From Pseudomonas sp. Bout1 (GTDB taxonomy: Bacteria > Pseudomonadota > Gammaproteobacteria > Pseudomonadales > Pseudomonadaceae): a DNA stretch of 64,000 nt. Shown piece after piece: positions 55,497-64,000 of the stretch. The position numbers were made by a program, and so were the translations under genes. The number at the start of each line of letters is the position of its first letter. Position 1 is the first letter of the stretch. The stretch covers positions 310,001-374,000 of the forward strand of contig NZ_JAVIWK010000001.1 in NCBI RefSeq assembly GCF_034314165.1. The letters run 5' to 3'. The notes beneath the pieces were generated by a model. It did not search any database and was not told the DNA's origin. It saw nothing but the letters and a program-made list of their open reading frames with translations.

Positions 55497-55530
55497 AAAG
55501 CCCCGTAATACGGGGCTTTGGCTTTTTTGG
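55497..55530 (+). terminator. intrinsic terminator
   Basis: AAAGCCCCG-TAATA-CGGGGCTTT followed by GGCTTTTTTGG. It reads on the plus strand, downstream of the repeat block. Confidence 0.8.
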
Positions 55531-55638
55531 ATTTTAATATTTTCTTAACAAGGTTGGTGTTTCAAGCGTTGGATCTGTGCGCGATGCCGGTTCGTGGTGC
55601 ATTGAAGCGGTGCACGGTCGTTAGTCTGGTACAAAACA

Positions 55639-55665
55639 AATGTGGGAGCTGGCTTGCTCCCACAT
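55639..55665 (-). terminator. REP-type hairpin, likely terminator for ntrC
   Basis: TGTGGGAGC-TGGCTT-GCTCCCACA lies 30 bases after the ntrC stop. On the minus strand it is followed by TTTGTTTTG, so it can end the ntrBC transcript. Confidence 0.6.
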
Positions 55666-55694
55666 TAGATCTTCAGTGGATCAGGGATTAGTGA

Positions 55695-57131
55695 TCAGGC
55701 CTCATCACCCTCATCATCATCCCCGCCGTCGACCTTCATCCCCAGCTCCTTGATCTTGCGAGTCAGGGTGTTACGGCCCCAGCCCAGCAGCACGGCGGCG
55801 TCGCGACGACGGCCGGCGGTATGCTTGAGAGCGGTTTCGATCATGATCCGCTCGAAGGCCGGCACAGCGCTGTCCAGCAGGTTCGACTGGCCACGTGCCA
55901 GAGCCTGGTCGGCCCACTGGCGCAGCGCCTGCTCCCAGTTGGTCACCGGTGCCGAATCCTGAGGCAGGCTCAACAGCTCGGGCGGCAAATCGCTGATATG
56001 CACTTCGCGCCCCGACGCCATCACCGTGATCCAGCGGCAGGTGTTCTCCAGCTGACGCACGTTGCCCGGCCATGGCAGGTTCTTCAGGTACTCCTCGGTC
56101 TCGCTTTTCAGCAGCTTGGGCTCGACGGCCAGCTCCTGGGCAGCGCGGCTGAGGAAGTGCCGGGCCAGGGTCGGGATGTCTTCGCGGCGGTCCGACATCC
56201 GTGGGATGTGGATGCGGATCACGTTCAGGCGGTGGAACAAGTCTTCACGGAATTTGCCGGCGTGCACCAGGGTTTCGAGGTTCTGGTGAGTCGCGGCGAT
56301 GATCCGTACGTCGACCTTGACCGGCGTGTGCCCGCCTACGCGGTAAAACTCGCCGTCGGCCAGTACCCGCAGCAAGCGCGTCTGGGTGTCGGCCGGCATG
56401 TCGCCGATTTCATCGAGGAACAGCGTGCCGCCATCGGCTTGTTCAAAGCGGCCACGGCGCAGGTTGGCCGCGCCGGTGAACGCGCCTTTTTCATGGCCGA
56501 ACAGCTCCGACTCCATCAAGTCTTTGGGAATCGCCGCCATGTTCAACGCAATGAACGGCGACGCGGCCCGTGGGCTGTGACGGTGCAGGGCGTGGGCCAC
56601 CAACTCTTTACCGGTGCCCGACTCGCCGTTGATCAGCACAGTGATGTTGGAGTGGCTCAAGCGCCCGATGGCGCGAAACACTTCCTGCATCGCCGGTGCT
56701 TCGCCGATGATTTCCGGAGTACGGGTCAGGGCCGGCGGGGCTTCCTGGTTCTGCTGTTCCTGGGCGTGCTGGTTGGCGCGTTTTACCAGCGCCACTGCTT
56801 CGTCCACGTCGAACGGTTTCGGCAGGTATTCAAAGGCGCCGCCCTGATAGGACGCGACAGCGCTGTCCAGGTCCGAGTGCGCAGTCATGATGATCACCGG
56901 CAAGCGCGGGTGCTGCTCGCGAATCCGTGCAAGCAGGTCCAGGCCACTGGCGCCAGGCATGCGGATGTCGGAGATGATCACGTCAGGCTGCTGGCGAGCC
57001 AGGCGGCTCATCACCCCGTCGGCGCTGTCGAAGCTCTGGGTGGTCATGCCTTCCTGTTGCAAGGCTTTCTCCAGGACCCAGCGGATAGAACGGTCGTCAT
57101 CGACGATCCAGACAGTTTCACTACGGCTCAT
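55695..57131 (-). CDS. ntrC: nitrogen regulation response regulator NtrC
   Basis: A sigma-54 activator of nitrogen-assimilation genes. Receiver domain (about 1-120) with the phosphoacceptor aspartate in DVIISDIRMPG, AAA+ domain with Walker A GESGTGKE, the sigma-54-contacting GAFTGA loop and Walker B GTLFLDEIG, and a C-terminal Fis-type HTH (RRRDAAVLLGWGRNTLTRKI). Length 478 aa is normal. The ATG overlaps the ntrB stop. Confidence 0.98.
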   Translation of the reverse strand: MSRSETVWIVDDDRSIRWVLEKALQQEGMTTQSFDSADGVMSRLARQQPDVIISDIRMPGASGLDLLARIREQHPRLPVIIMTAHSDLDSAVASYQGGAFEYLPKPFDVDEAVALVKRANQHAQEQQNQEAPPALTRTPEIIGEAPAMQEVFRAIGRLSHSNITVLINGESGTGKELVAHALHRHSPRAASPFIALNMAAIPKDLMESELFGHEKGAFTGAANLRRGRFEQADGGTLFLDEIGDMPADTQTRLLRVLADGEFYRVGGHTPVKVDVRIIAATHQNLETLVHAGKFREDLFHRLNVIRIHIPRMSDRREDIPTLARHFLSRAAQELAVEPKLLKSETEEYLKNLPWPGNVRQLENTCRWITVMASGREVHISDLPPELLSLPQDSAPVTNWEQALRQWADQALARGQSNLLDSAVPAFERIMIETALKHTAGRRRDAAVLLGWGRNTLTRKIKELGMKVDGGDDDEGDEA

Positions 57132-58213
57132 GTCGATGGGGCTCCTTGTTCCAGTGGCAGAAAGATCGAGAACGTGGTGTGGCCGGGATGGCTCTCACAC
57201 TCGATCAAACCCTGGTGCTGGCTGATGATGTTCTGGGTAATGGCCAAGCCGAGCCCGGTACCGTCCGGGCGGCCGCTGACCATTGGGAAAAAGATGGTTT
57301 CCTGCAGCTCTGCAGGGATGCCGGGGCCGTTGTCGTTGATCTCGACCTTGGTCACCAGGCGATGGCGCACGTGGCCGATGGTGAACTGGCGCAGGGCACG
57401 GGTACGCAGGCTGATGCGGCCCAGGCGCAGTTCGTTCTGGCTGCTGATGGCCTGCATCGCGTTGCGCACGATATTGAGCACCGCCTGAATCATCTGTTCG
57501 CGGTCGATCAATACGTCGGGAATGCTCGGGTCATAGTCGCGCACCAAGGTGATGCAACCCTGGCTTTCGGCATCCACCAGTTGGCAAACGCGCTCCAGCA
57601 CTTCGTGCACGTTGGTCATCGCCAGCGACGGCAGCTTGTTGGAGCCGAGCATGCGGTCTACCAGGTTACGCAGGCGGTCGGCTTCCTCGATGATGACGTT
57701 GGTGTAGTCCTTCAGGTTCTCGTCCGGCAGTTCACGGGCCAGCAACTGTGCGGCGCCGCGAATCCCGCCCAGCGGGTTCTTGATCTCATGGGCGAGGCCG
57801 CGCACCAGCATCTTGCTGGTTTCCTGCTTGGACAGTTGCGCCTCTTCCTTGGTGATGCGCAGCAGGCGATCACGGGGATGCACCTCCAGCAGCAGCAAGG
57901 TGGCGCCGTGGCTCAGGATCGGTGTTACCGCGTAGTCGACGGTCAGGGTCTGGCCGGTGAGGGCGGTGAGCATCGCTTCGCGCTTGGTGAACGGGTGCGC
58001 CTGCTCCACGGCCTGGCGCAACGAGCTCAAGGCCTCGGCCGATTCGGTGAACAGTTCACTGATAAATTGCCCATGGCTGCGCTGTCCGCTGATGGCCAGC
58101 AGCATCTCCGCCGCCGGGTTCATGTACTCAAGACGAAGTTCGTCATTGAGCAGAATGGTCGCGGTGGTCAGGTTGTCGAGTAGCAGGCGGTGCAGTGCGT
58201 CGCTGATGGTCAT
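57128..58213 (-). CDS. ntrB: nitrogen regulation sensor histidine kinase NtrB
   Basis: A soluble 361-aa kinase without membrane segments. PAS domain (about 10-115), H-box VRGLAHEIKNPLGGIRGAAQLL with the phosphoacceptor histidine, N-box VLNIVRNAMQAI, and G-boxes DNGPGIPAE and GRPDGTGLGLAI. Controlled by PII in the family. First gene of the ntrBC operon, with a sigma-54-type element 57 bases before the ATG and NtrC-type inverted repeats further up. Confidence 0.98.
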   Translation of the reverse strand: MTISDALHRLLLDNLTTATILLNDELRLEYMNPAAEMLLAISGQRSHGQFISELFTESAEALSSLRQAVEQAHPFTKREAMLTALTGQTLTVDYAVTPILSHGATLLLLEVHPRDRLLRITKEEAQLSKQETSKMLVRGLAHEIKNPLGGIRGAAQLLARELPDENLKDYTNVIIEEADRLRNLVDRMLGSNKLPSLAMTNVHEVLERVCQLVDAESQGCITLVRDYDPSIPDVLIDREQMIQAVLNIVRNAMQAISSQNELRLGRISLRTRALRQFTIGHVRHRLVTKVEINDNGPGIPAELQETIFFPMVSGRPDGTGLGLAITQNIISQHQGLIECESHPGHTTFSIFLPLEQGAPST

Positions 58214-58269
58214 TAGGACCTCTTTTGGAGCAAGGCGCGGGCTTGAGGCACACGCTGATACAAGGAAAA

Positions 58270-58285
58270 TGCAAAAACCAAACCA
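58270..58285 (-). promoter_or_regulatory. sigma-54-like promoter for ntrBC
   Basis: On the minus strand, TGGTTTG-GTTT-TTGCA has the -24 GG and -12 TTGCA with correct spacing, although the CAC after TGG is missing. Transcription would start near 58258, 45 bases before the ntrB start. Confidence 0.5.
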
Positions 58286-58400
58286 AGGCTCCGAAAAGAA
58301 GCGTTAATGCCTTGAAATGGGGGTTTAAGGCGCGAAACTGTGGCGTTCTGCCAGCTCCGGCGGGAAGTTTCGAACCAAAATGGGCTGGGTAAGTGGGAAG

Positions 58401-58428
58401 GGTGCAACCTATTGCACCAATATAGTGC
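58401..58428. promoter_or_regulatory. NtrC-type binding site(s) upstream of ntrBC
   Basis: GGTGCAA-CCTA-TTGCACC (58401-58418) is a perfect inverted repeat, and GCACC-AATAT-AGTGC (58414-58428) overlaps it and matches the GCACC-N5-GGTGC consensus at nine of ten positions. They lie about 140-170 bases upstream of the predicted start, the normal enhancer distance. Confidence 0.6.
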
Positions 58429-58467
58429 GGTTTTGAAAGTTCTGTTCAGGAACTCGTTTCACTAAAA

Positions 58468-58558
58468 CCTGTGGGAGCTGGCTTGCCAGCGATAGCTGAC
58501 CACCAGTTGGTATTTCGGGTGCTGACACACCGCTATCGCAGGCAAGCCAGCTCCTACA
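58468..58558. repeat. REPIN
   Basis: TGTGGGAGCTGGCTTGCC and GGCAAGCCAGCTCCTACA arms lie between ntrB and the chorismate mutase gene. Confidence 0.85.
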
Positions 58559-58579
58559 TTTTTGATTGGGTTCGCAGGT

Positions 58580-59116
58580 TTAGTTCTTGTAGACGCATAG
58601 TTCGGCGGTGGCGCGGATCATTGCTAACTGGTGCAACGTATCTCGGGATGGCTGGTGATTAGCCTGGGCCAGCCATTGTGGACATTGTGGGTTGCTGCGC
58701 TCGGGGGTGAAGTCTGCAAGCTGTTGCAGCAGGCGCTTTTGCAGCAGGTCCAGTTCAGGGCGAATTTGGCCGACCAGATCCGGGCGCGGGTCATTGGGTG
58801 CCTTGCCTTGCAGCCGCCAGTCGGACAGGTGGGCGTATTGCACCAGTTTGTTCGCTTCGATCTGGGCCGAGAAAAACTGCTCGGCCTGCGCCGGTGCCAG
58901 TTTGTAGCTCGGCGCCTGGGCAACGACACTGGCGATCACGTCCTGCTCCCGTGCACGGTCTTCGACGGGCTTGTGGCTGTCCCATTTGCTCAGGGCCACC
59001 TGGTCGGCAATCGCCAGGCGTTCGGCAATGCTGTCGAGCAGTGGGGCGAGGGTGGGTGGTGCTGCGAATACATTGGCGCTGATGGCCAGCAAGATGAACC
59101 CAAGTTTGAATTTCAA
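58580..59116 (-). CDS. periplasmic chorismate mutase (AroQ-gamma type)
   Basis: A 178-aa exported enzyme converting chorismate to prephenate. The signal peptide ends VFA|APPTL. AroQ residues: LLDSIAERLAIADQVALSKW with the arginine and lysine, PVEDRAREQDV with the D-R-x-R-E stretch, and FFSAQIEANKLVQY. A cysteine pair (QCPQW and ELCVYKN) is typical of the secreted form. The start is a TTG at 59116 preceded by GAGGA; the longer frame to 59281 crosses the glnA terminator and a REPIN. Its role outside the cytosol is not understood. Confidence 0.85.
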   Translation of the reverse strand: MKFKLGFILLAISANVFAAPPTLAPLLDSIAERLAIADQVALSKWDSHKPVEDRAREQDVIASVVAQAPSYKLAPAQAEQFFSAQIEANKLVQYAHLSDWRLQGKAPNDPRPDLVGQIRPELDLLQKRLLQQLADFTPERSNPQCPQWLAQANHQPSRDTLHQLAMIRATAELCVYKN

Positions 59117-59131
59117 GGCAGATTCCTCTTC

Positions 59132-59232
59132 TGCAGGAGCGAGCTTGCTCGCGAAGGTCGTTAACGATAACGCGTAAATATTGAAGAAATGCGGTGCCTT
59201 TGGATTTTTCGCGGGCAAGCCCGCTCCCACAG
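59132..59232. repeat. REPIN variant
   Basis: AGGAGCGAGCTTGCTCGCG and CGCGGGCAAGCCCGCTCCCACAG arms are inverted around a ~50-base spacer, between the glnA terminator and the chorismate mutase start. The left arm differs from the usual core (GAGC in place of GGGC). Confidence 0.65.
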
Positions 59233-59243
59233 GGTTTTGCGGG

Positions 59244-59275
59244 CAAAAAAAAGACCTCCCGAAGGAGGCCTTTTT
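59244..59275 (-). terminator. glnA intrinsic terminator
   Basis: On the minus strand, AGGCCTCC-TTC-GGGAGGTCT is followed by a run of eight T. Confidence 0.9.
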
Positions 59276-59305
59276 CATCACGCCACGTTAAGCGGCGCTA
59301 CCGGA

Positions 59306-60712
59306 TCAGCAGCTGTAGTACAGCTCGTATTCCAGTGGGTGTACGAAGGTGCGGACCTTGATTTCTTCTTCGCTTTTCAGGGCGATGTAGGCATCGATAA
59401 AGTCGTCGCTGAACACGCCGCCTTTGGTCAGGAACGCACGGCCCTTGTCCAGCTCTTCGAGGGCTTCTTTCAGGCTGCCGCACACTTGTGGGATCTCTTT
59501 GGCCTCTTCAGGCGGCAGGTCGTACAAGTTTTTGTCGGCGGCGTCGCCTGGGTGAATCTTGTTCTGGATACCGTCCAGGCCGGCCATTACCAGGGCTGCG
59601 AAGGCCAGGTACGGGTTGGCTGCCGGATCCGGGAAGCGGGCTTCGATACGGCGAGCACGAGGGCTGGACACGTAAGGAATACGGATCGAAGCGGAACGGT
59701 TGCGAGCCGAGTAGGCCAGCATTACCGGCGCTTCGAAACCTGGGACCAGACGCTTGTAGGAGTTGGTCGACGGGTTGGTGAAGCCGTTCAGTGCCTTACC
59801 GTGCTTGATGATACCGCCGATGAAGTACAGGGCAGTGTCGGACAGGCCGGCATAACCTTCGCCAGCGAAGGTGTTCTTGCCATCTTTGGCGATGGACAGG
59901 TGAACGTGCATACCCGAACCGTTATCGCCGTACAGTGGCTTAGGCATGAAGGTAGCGGTACGGCCGTAGGCATCAGCCACGTTGTGTACGCAGTACTTCA
60001 GGGTCTGAACTTCGTCAGCCTTGGCTACCAGGGTGTTGAACTTCACACCGATTTCGTTCTGGCCGGCAGTTGCCACTTCGTGGTGGTGAACTTCGATGAC
60101 CAGGCCCATCTCTTCCATGGCGTTGCACATGGAGGTACGGATTTCGTGGTCGTGGTCGAATGGCGGAACCGGGAAGTAACCACCTTTGACGCCTGGACGG
60201 TGGCCTTTGTTGCCGCCTTCGATGTCCTGGTCGGACATCCACGAACCTTGTTCAGAGAAGATCTTGAACATGGAGCCAGAGATGTCGGACTTGAACTTGA
60301 CCGAATCAAAGATGAAGAACTCTGGTTCCGGACCTACGAATACGGTGTCGCCGATACCGGTCGACTTCAGGTATTCCTCGGCACGCTTGGCGATCGCACG
60401 TGGGTCACGGTCGTAGCCTTGCATGGTCGAAGGCTCGATCACGTCGCAGACGATGATCAGCGTTGGGTCTTCGGTGAACGGGTCGAGTACGGCGGTGCTG
60501 TCGTCCGGCATCAGGATCATGTCGGAAGCTTCGATGCCTTTCCAGCCAGCAATGGAGGAGCCGTCGAACATTTTGCCTTCTTCGAAGAAGGCGTCATCCA
60601 GCGCGTCGCGAGCCGGCATGGTCACGTGGTGCTGAGTGCCTTTTGTGTCCGTGAAGCGCAGATCAATCCATTTGACGTCATGATCTTTGATGAGTTGAAC
60701 CGACTTCGACAT
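59306..60712 (-). CDS. glnA: glutamine synthetase, type I
   Basis: ATP-dependent synthesis of glutamine from glutamate and ammonia. A 468-aa dodecameric GS-I-beta enzyme: [17 protein letters not shown] and [19 protein letters not shown] near the active site, [10 protein letters not shown] with the adenylylation tyrosine at 397. ATG 60712 gives the family N-terminus [11 protein letters not shown] sigma-54 promoter lies 102 bases upstream. Confidence 0.98.
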   Translation of the reverse strand: MSKSVQLIKDHDVKWIDLRFTDTKGTQHHVTMPARDALDDAFFEEGKMFDGSSIAGWKGIEASDMILMPDDSTAVLDPFTEDPTLIIVCDVIEPSTMQGYDRDPRAIAKRAEEYLKSTGIGDTVFVGPEPEFFIFDSVKFKSDISGSMFKIFSEQGSWMSDQDIEGGNKGHRPGVKGGYFPVPPFDHDHEIRTSMCNAMEEMGLVIEVHHHEVATAGQNEIGVKFNTLVAKADEVQTLKYCVHNVADAYGRTATFMPKPLYGDNGSGMHVHLSIAKDGKNTFAGEGYAGLSDTALYFIGGIIKHGKALNGFTNPSTNSYKRLVPGFEAPVMLAYSARNRSASIRIPYVSSPRARRIEARFPDPAANPYLAFAALVMAGLDGIQNKIHPGDAADKNLYDLPPEEAKEIPQVCGSLKEALEELDKGRAFLTKGGVFSDDFIDAYIALKSEEEIKVRTFVHPLEYELYYSC

Positions 60713-60813
60713 AGTGTCCTCCGGGTGGCTTCGGGCTGGGGTAGTGGAGTAGCCCTTAGAATGTGGGTGATGCCGGCGCGAATACTCGACCAAGGCAACC
60801 TGCCTCACAAGAG

Positions 60814-60829
60814 AGCAAATTGCATGCCA
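60814..60829 (-). promoter_or_regulatory. sigma-54 promoter for glnA
   Basis: On the minus strand, TGGCATG-CAAT-TTGCT matches the -24/-12 consensus at every core position except one. Transcription would start near 60803, about 90 bases before the glnA ATG. Confidence 0.8.
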
Positions 60830-60872
60830 GTGCCCCGACATGGGTTTTTTGCCACAAAATCGCCCCTATAAA

Positions 60873-60948
60873 GGTGCAATCCGCTGAAACGGAATAAATT
60901 TCGCACCGCAATGTAGCGCTTATTTTCATTTATGACCCGTTTTGGTGC
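60873..60948. promoter_or_regulatory. possible NtrC half-sites upstream of glnA
   Basis: GGTGC at 60873-60877, GCACC at 60903-60907 and GGTGC at 60944-60948 lie 45-120 bases upstream of the sigma-54 element. None forms a full GCACC-N5-GGTGC site, so this is a weak call supported mainly by position. The rest of the 60713-61045 region holds no gene and must carry the thiI promoter as well. Confidence 0.35.
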
Positions 60949-61045
60949 GCTAAAGGTCCGTTGCATATTAACTGGTTAAACCTTGAGCGATTTCCGCTAT
61001 AATCCGCGCCCCCCTTTTTCGGCTGGGCCTGCGCGCGCTGTTTTC

Positions 61046-62500
61046 ATGAAATTAATCGTTAAAGTCTTCCCCGAGATCACCATCAAGAGCCGACCGGTAC
61101 GGATGCGTTTCATCCGTCAATTGGCCAAAAACATCCGTGCCGTGCTCCGCGATCTGGACCCGGCTGTGGTGGTGAATGGTGTGTGGGACAATCTCGAGCT
61201 GGAAACCCGCCTCACAGACCCCAAGGCCTTGAAGGACATGACCGAGCGCCTGAGCTGCGTGCCGGGCATCGCTCATTTCCTGCAGGTTGACGAGTACCCG
61301 CTGGGCGACTTCGATGACATCACCGAAAAGTGCAAACAGCACTACGGCGATGTGCTGGCCGGCAAGGTTTTTTCGGTGCGTTGCAAGCGCGCCGGCAAGC
61401 ATCCGTTCACCTCCATGGATGTAGAGAAATACGTTGGCAGCAAGCTGCGTCGCGAGTGCGGCGCCGCCGGAATTTCCCTGAAAGAGCCGCAAATTGAAGT
61501 GCGCATGGAAATTCGCGACCAACGGTTGTTTGTGATTCACAGCCAGCACAACAGCATCGGCGGCTACCCGCTGGGTGCACTGGAACAGACTCTGGTATTG
61601 ATGTCCGGCGGTTTCGATTCCACCGTGGCGGCCTACCAGATCATGCGCCGCGGGCTGATGAGCCACTTCTGCTTCTTCAACCTGGGCGGGCGTGCACACG
61701 AATTGGGCGTGATGGAAGTCGCGCATTACATCTGGAAGAAGTACGGCAGCTCGCAACGGGTGCTGTTTGTCAGCGTACCGTTTGAGGAAGTCCTGGGAGA
61801 AATTCTCGGGAAAGTCGATAACAGTCATATGGGCGTAGTATTGAAGCGTATGATGTTGCGCGCTGCGTCGCGAATCGCGGATCGGCTGGAAATCGACGCA
61901 CTGGTCACCGGTGAGGCGATTTCCCAGGTGTCCAGCCAGACCCTGCCGAACCTGTCGTTGATCGACTCTGTGACCGAGAAGCTGGTATTGCGCCCGCTGA
62001 TCGCCAGTCACAAGCAAGACATCATCGACCTGGCGACCCAGATCGGCACGGCGGATTTCGCCAAGCACATGCCGGAATATTGCGGGGTCATCTCGGTGAA
62101 CCCCAAGACCCACGCCAAGCGCAACCGCGTGGAGTACGAAGAACAACAGTTCGACATGGCGGTGCTCGAGCGTGCGCTTGAGAACGCCAAACTGGTGCCG
62201 ATCGATCGGGTTATCGACGAGTTGGGCCAGGATTTGCAGATCGAAGAAGTCAGCGAGGCTCTGGCCGGTCAGATCATCATCGACATCCGTCACCCGGATG
62301 CCGCTGAAGACGAGCCGCTGGAAATCGCTGGCATCGACGTACAAACGTTGCCGTTCTATGCATTGAATGCGCGTTTCAAGGAACTGGATGACAGCCGTCA
62401 GTACCTGTTGTATTGCGACAAAGGCGTGATGAGTCGCCTGCATGCCCACCATTTGCTCAGTGAGGGGCATGCCAATGTGCGCGTTTATCGACCGAGCTAA
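61046..62500 (+). CDS. thiI: tRNA 4-thiouridine synthase
   Basis: Makes s4U in tRNA and supplies sulfur for thiamine in many bacteria. N-terminal ferredoxin-like domain and THUMP (about 60-165), a PP-loop ATPase domain with [12 protein letters not shown], and a C-terminal rhodanese domain with the sulfur-carrying cysteine in [10 protein letters not shown] (C457). Length 484 aa is the long form with rhodanese. ATG 61046 starts [11 protein letters not shown]; the longer frame to 60983 is unlikely. Confidence 0.97.
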   Translation: MKLIVKVFPEITIKSRPVRMRFIRQLAKNIRAVLRDLDPAVVVNGVWDNLELETRLTDPKALKDMTERLSCVPGIAHFLQVDEYPLGDFDDITEKCKQHYGDVLAGKVFSVRCKRAGKHPFTSMDVEKYVGSKLRRECGAAGISLKEPQIEVRMEIRDQRLFVIHSQHNSIGGYPLGALEQTLVLMSGGFDSTVAAYQIMRRGLMSHFCFFNLGGRAHELGVMEVAHYIWKKYGSSQRVLFVSVPFEEVLGEILGKVDNSHMGVVLKRMMLRAASRIADRLEIDALVTGEAISQVSSQTLPNLSLIDSVTEKLVLRPLIASHKQDIIDLATQIGTADFAKHMPEYCGVISVNPKTHAKRNRVEYEEQQFDMAVLERALENAKLVPIDRVIDELGQDLQIEEVSEALAGQIIIDIRHPDAAEDEPLEIAGIDVQTLPFYALNARFKELDDSRQYLLYCDKGVMSRLHAHHLLSEGHANVRVYRPS

Positions 62501-62639
62501 GAGCCCGGGGCTGTTTGCCTGTGGCCTGCGTCACCGGCCCCCCGACTCTGCCGTCAAGCTGTAACGGCAAGGCCTGACTCTACTGTTAATCGCTGCCACG
62601 ACCTGTCAGCACACCGAATCCTCTGATCGAGATACACAA

Positions 62640-64000
62640 GTGATCGAAAATCTACGCAACATCGCCATCATTGCTCACGTTGACCATGGTAAGACCACCC
62701 TGGTAGACAAACTCTTGCGTCAATCCGGCACCCTGGAGCGCAACGAGCTCAACGACGAGCGCGTGATGGACTCCAACGACCAGGAGAAAGAGCGCGGTAT
62801 TACCATTCTGGCGAAAAACACCGCCATCAACTGGAACGGCTACCACATCAACATCGTGGACACCCCGGGCCACGCCGACTTCGGCGGCGAAGTTGAACGC
62901 GTAATGTCGATGGTTGACTCCGTTCTGCTGCTGGTTGACGCTCAAGACGGCCCTATGCCGCAAACCCGTTTCGTGACCAAGAAGGCTTTCGAAGCCGGCC
63001 TGCGTCCAATCGTGGTAATCAACAAGGTTGACCGTCCAGGCGCGCGTCCGGACTGGGTTCTGGACCAGATCTTCGACCTGTTCGACAACCTCGGTGCCAC
63101 CGAAGAACAGCTGGACTTCAAAGTCGTCTACGCCTCGGCCCTGAACGGCATTGCCGGTCTGGAACACACCGACATGGCTGAAGACATGACCCCGCTGTAC
63201 CAGTCGATCGTCGACAACGTACCTGCGCCGAAAGTCGACCGCGATGGTCCGTTCCAGATGCAAATCTCCGCACTGGACTACAACAGCTTCCTGGGCATCA
63301 TCGGCGTTGGCCGTATTGCTCGTGGTCGCGTCAAGCCGAACACTCCGGTTGTGGCGATCGATGCTGATGGCAAGCGCCGTAACGGCCGTATCCTGAAGCT
63401 GATGGGTCACCACGGTCTGCACCGTGTAGACGTTGAAGAAGCAGCTGCCGGCGACATCGTCTGCATCAGCGGCTTCGACCAGCTGTTCATCTCCGACACC
63501 CTGTGCGACCCACAGAACGTTGAAGCGATGAAGCCGCTGACCGTTGACGAACCAACCGTTTCGATGACCTTCCAGGTTAACGACTCGCCGTTCTGCGGCC
63601 GTGAAGGCAAGTTCGTCACCAGCCGTAACATCAAAGAGCGTCTGGACAAAGAACTGCTCTACAACGTTGCCCTGCGCGTTGAAGAAGGCGACACCGCCGA
63701 CAAGTTCAAAGTCTCCGGCCGTGGTGAGCTGCACCTCTCGGTACTGATCGAAACCATGCGTCGCGAAGGCTTCGAAATGGGTGTTGGTCGTCCGGAAGTG
63801 ATCATCCGCATGGTTGACGGCGTCAAGCACGAACCGTACGAAAACGTGACCATCGACCTGCCGGAAGAATCCCAGGGTTCGATCATGGAACAGATCGGTA
63901 TCCGTAAAGGCGACCTGACCAACATGGTTCCGGATGGCAAGGGCCGTGTGCGCCTTGAGTACAACATCCCGGCGCGTGGCTTGATCGGTTTCCGTAACGA
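62640..64000 (+). CDS. typA: translational GTPase TypA/BipA (partial, runs off window)
   Basis: A ribosome-associated GTPase needed for growth at low temperature and for ribosome assembly. A GTG start at 62640 gives [20 protein letters not shown], with G1 AHVDHGKT, G2 ERGITI, G3 [12 protein letters not shown] and G4 [10 protein letters not shown]. About 453 of roughly 606 codons are visible, covering the GTPase domain, domain II and part of the EF-G-like III/V region. No stop is seen before the edge. Confidence 0.97.
   Translation, partial: MIENLRNIAIIAHVDHGKTTLVDKLLRQSGTLERNELNDERVMDSNDQEKERGITILAKNTAINWNGYHINIVDTPGHADFGGEVERVMSMVDSVLLLVDAQDGPMPQTRFVTKKAFEAGLRPIVVINKVDRPGARPDWVLDQIFDLFDNLGATEEQLDFKVVYASALNGIAGLEHTDMAEDMTPLYQSIVDNVPAPKVDRDGPFQMQISALDYNSFLGIIGVGRIARGRVKPNTPVVAIDADGKRRNGRILKLMGHHGLHRVDVEEAAAGDIVCISGFDQLFISDTLCDPQNVEAMKPLTVDEPTVSMTFQVNDSPFCGREGKFVTSRNIKERLDKELLYNVALRVEEGDTADKFKVSGRGELHLSVLIETMRREGFEMGVGRPEVIIRMVDGVKHEPYENVTIDLPEESQGSIMEQIGIRKGDLTNMVPDGKGRVRLEYNIPARGLIGFRN

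Larger units (their letters stand above)
55139..55530 (+). ncRNA. nrsZ: candidate NrsZ-like nitrogen-regulated sRNA
   Basis: The position between ntrC and the gene equivalent to PA5126 is where P. aeruginosa encodes NrsZ, a NtrC/RpoN-controlled sRNA built of repeated stem-loop modules. Here the interval has four repeat modules and an intrinsic terminator on the plus strand (55497-55530). I could not find a sigma-54 promoter just upstream, and the 5' end is therefore uncertain. Strand is set by the terminator. Confidence 0.5.
58214..58579. other. ntrB upstream region
   Basis: About 365 bases with no gene. From right to left it holds a REPIN (58468-58558), the NtrC-type inverted repeats and the sigma-54-like promoter. 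Confidence 0.6.

Noticed and set aside
55139..55498. Proline/glycine-rich repeat protein encoded by the 55141-55425 block
   Set aside because: Repeat spacing (85, 70, 86 bases) shifts frame, and the frames have no ribosome site; an RNA repeat fits better.
62652..63830. 392-residue minus-strand frame over typA
   Set aside because: The plus-strand frame encodes an unmistakable TypA GTPase; the minus frame is its shadow.

Overview
This window is chromosomal DNA of a Pseudomonas, almost certainly of the P. fluorescens group. The evidence is a complete ten-gene wss (acetylated cellulose) locus of the type described in P. fluorescens SBW25, many REPIN-type inverted repeats built on a GTGGGAGC...GCTCCCAC core, a DUF2790 protein, and a gene order from yggX-mutY-asmA through hisBHAF to secB-trmL-ntrCB-glnA-thiI-typA that is typical of Pseudomonas. 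Base composition is GC-rich except in the first 4.1 kb, which is visibly AT-rich.

Layout. (1) 1-7757: the right end of a genomic island integrated at the 3' end of tRNA-Thr(TGT). It holds a P4-type integrase next to the tRNA, a second tyrosine recombinase with a small partner gene, a roughly 900-base recombinase-to-recombinase spacer with two perfect palindromes and a cluster of DnaA-box-like sequences, and an AT-rich unit of a 1126-residue histidine-kinase-like protein overlapping a response-regulator gene that runs off the left edge. This last pair is the best candidate for a little-described system; its layout recalls defensive two-component systems of the Detocs kind. (2) 7984-8769: a lipoprotein and a DUF2790 exported protein separated by a REPIN. 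(3) 9391-24981: wssABCDEFGHIJ, encoding cellulose synthase, periplasmic partner, endoglucanase, outer-membrane export protein, an acetylation module (wssFGHI) and two MinD/BcsQ-like proteins at the two ends. wssA and wssJ carry homologous leaders. (4) 25225-36322: a methyltransferase, a polar amino-acid ABC transporter, GabP permease behind a sigma-54-type promoter, an alpha/beta hydrolase, a BASS-family transporter, a membrane glycosyltransferase and small unknown genes. (5) 36413-47459: tRNA-Phe, asmA-mutY-yggX, an OFA-type MFS transporter, hisB-hisH-DUF2164-hisA-hisF, a periplasmic binding protein and a Vps62-related protein. (6) 47534-55138: yibQ-like deacetylase, ctpA, envC, gpmI, a rhodanese-like protein without the catalytic cysteine, grxC, secB, trmL and a small membrane protein. 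(7) 55141-64000: a four-copy repeat unit with a terminator that fits the position of the nitrogen-regulated sRNA NrsZ, ntrC-ntrB, chorismate mutase, glnA, thiI and the 5' part of typA.

Nitrogen control is a recurrent theme: sigma-54-type -24/-12 elements lie upstream of gabP, ntrB and glnA, with GCACC/GGTGC inverted repeats (NtrC-type) upstream of ntrB. All functional statements rest on reading motifs and gene order by eye; no database search was possible.
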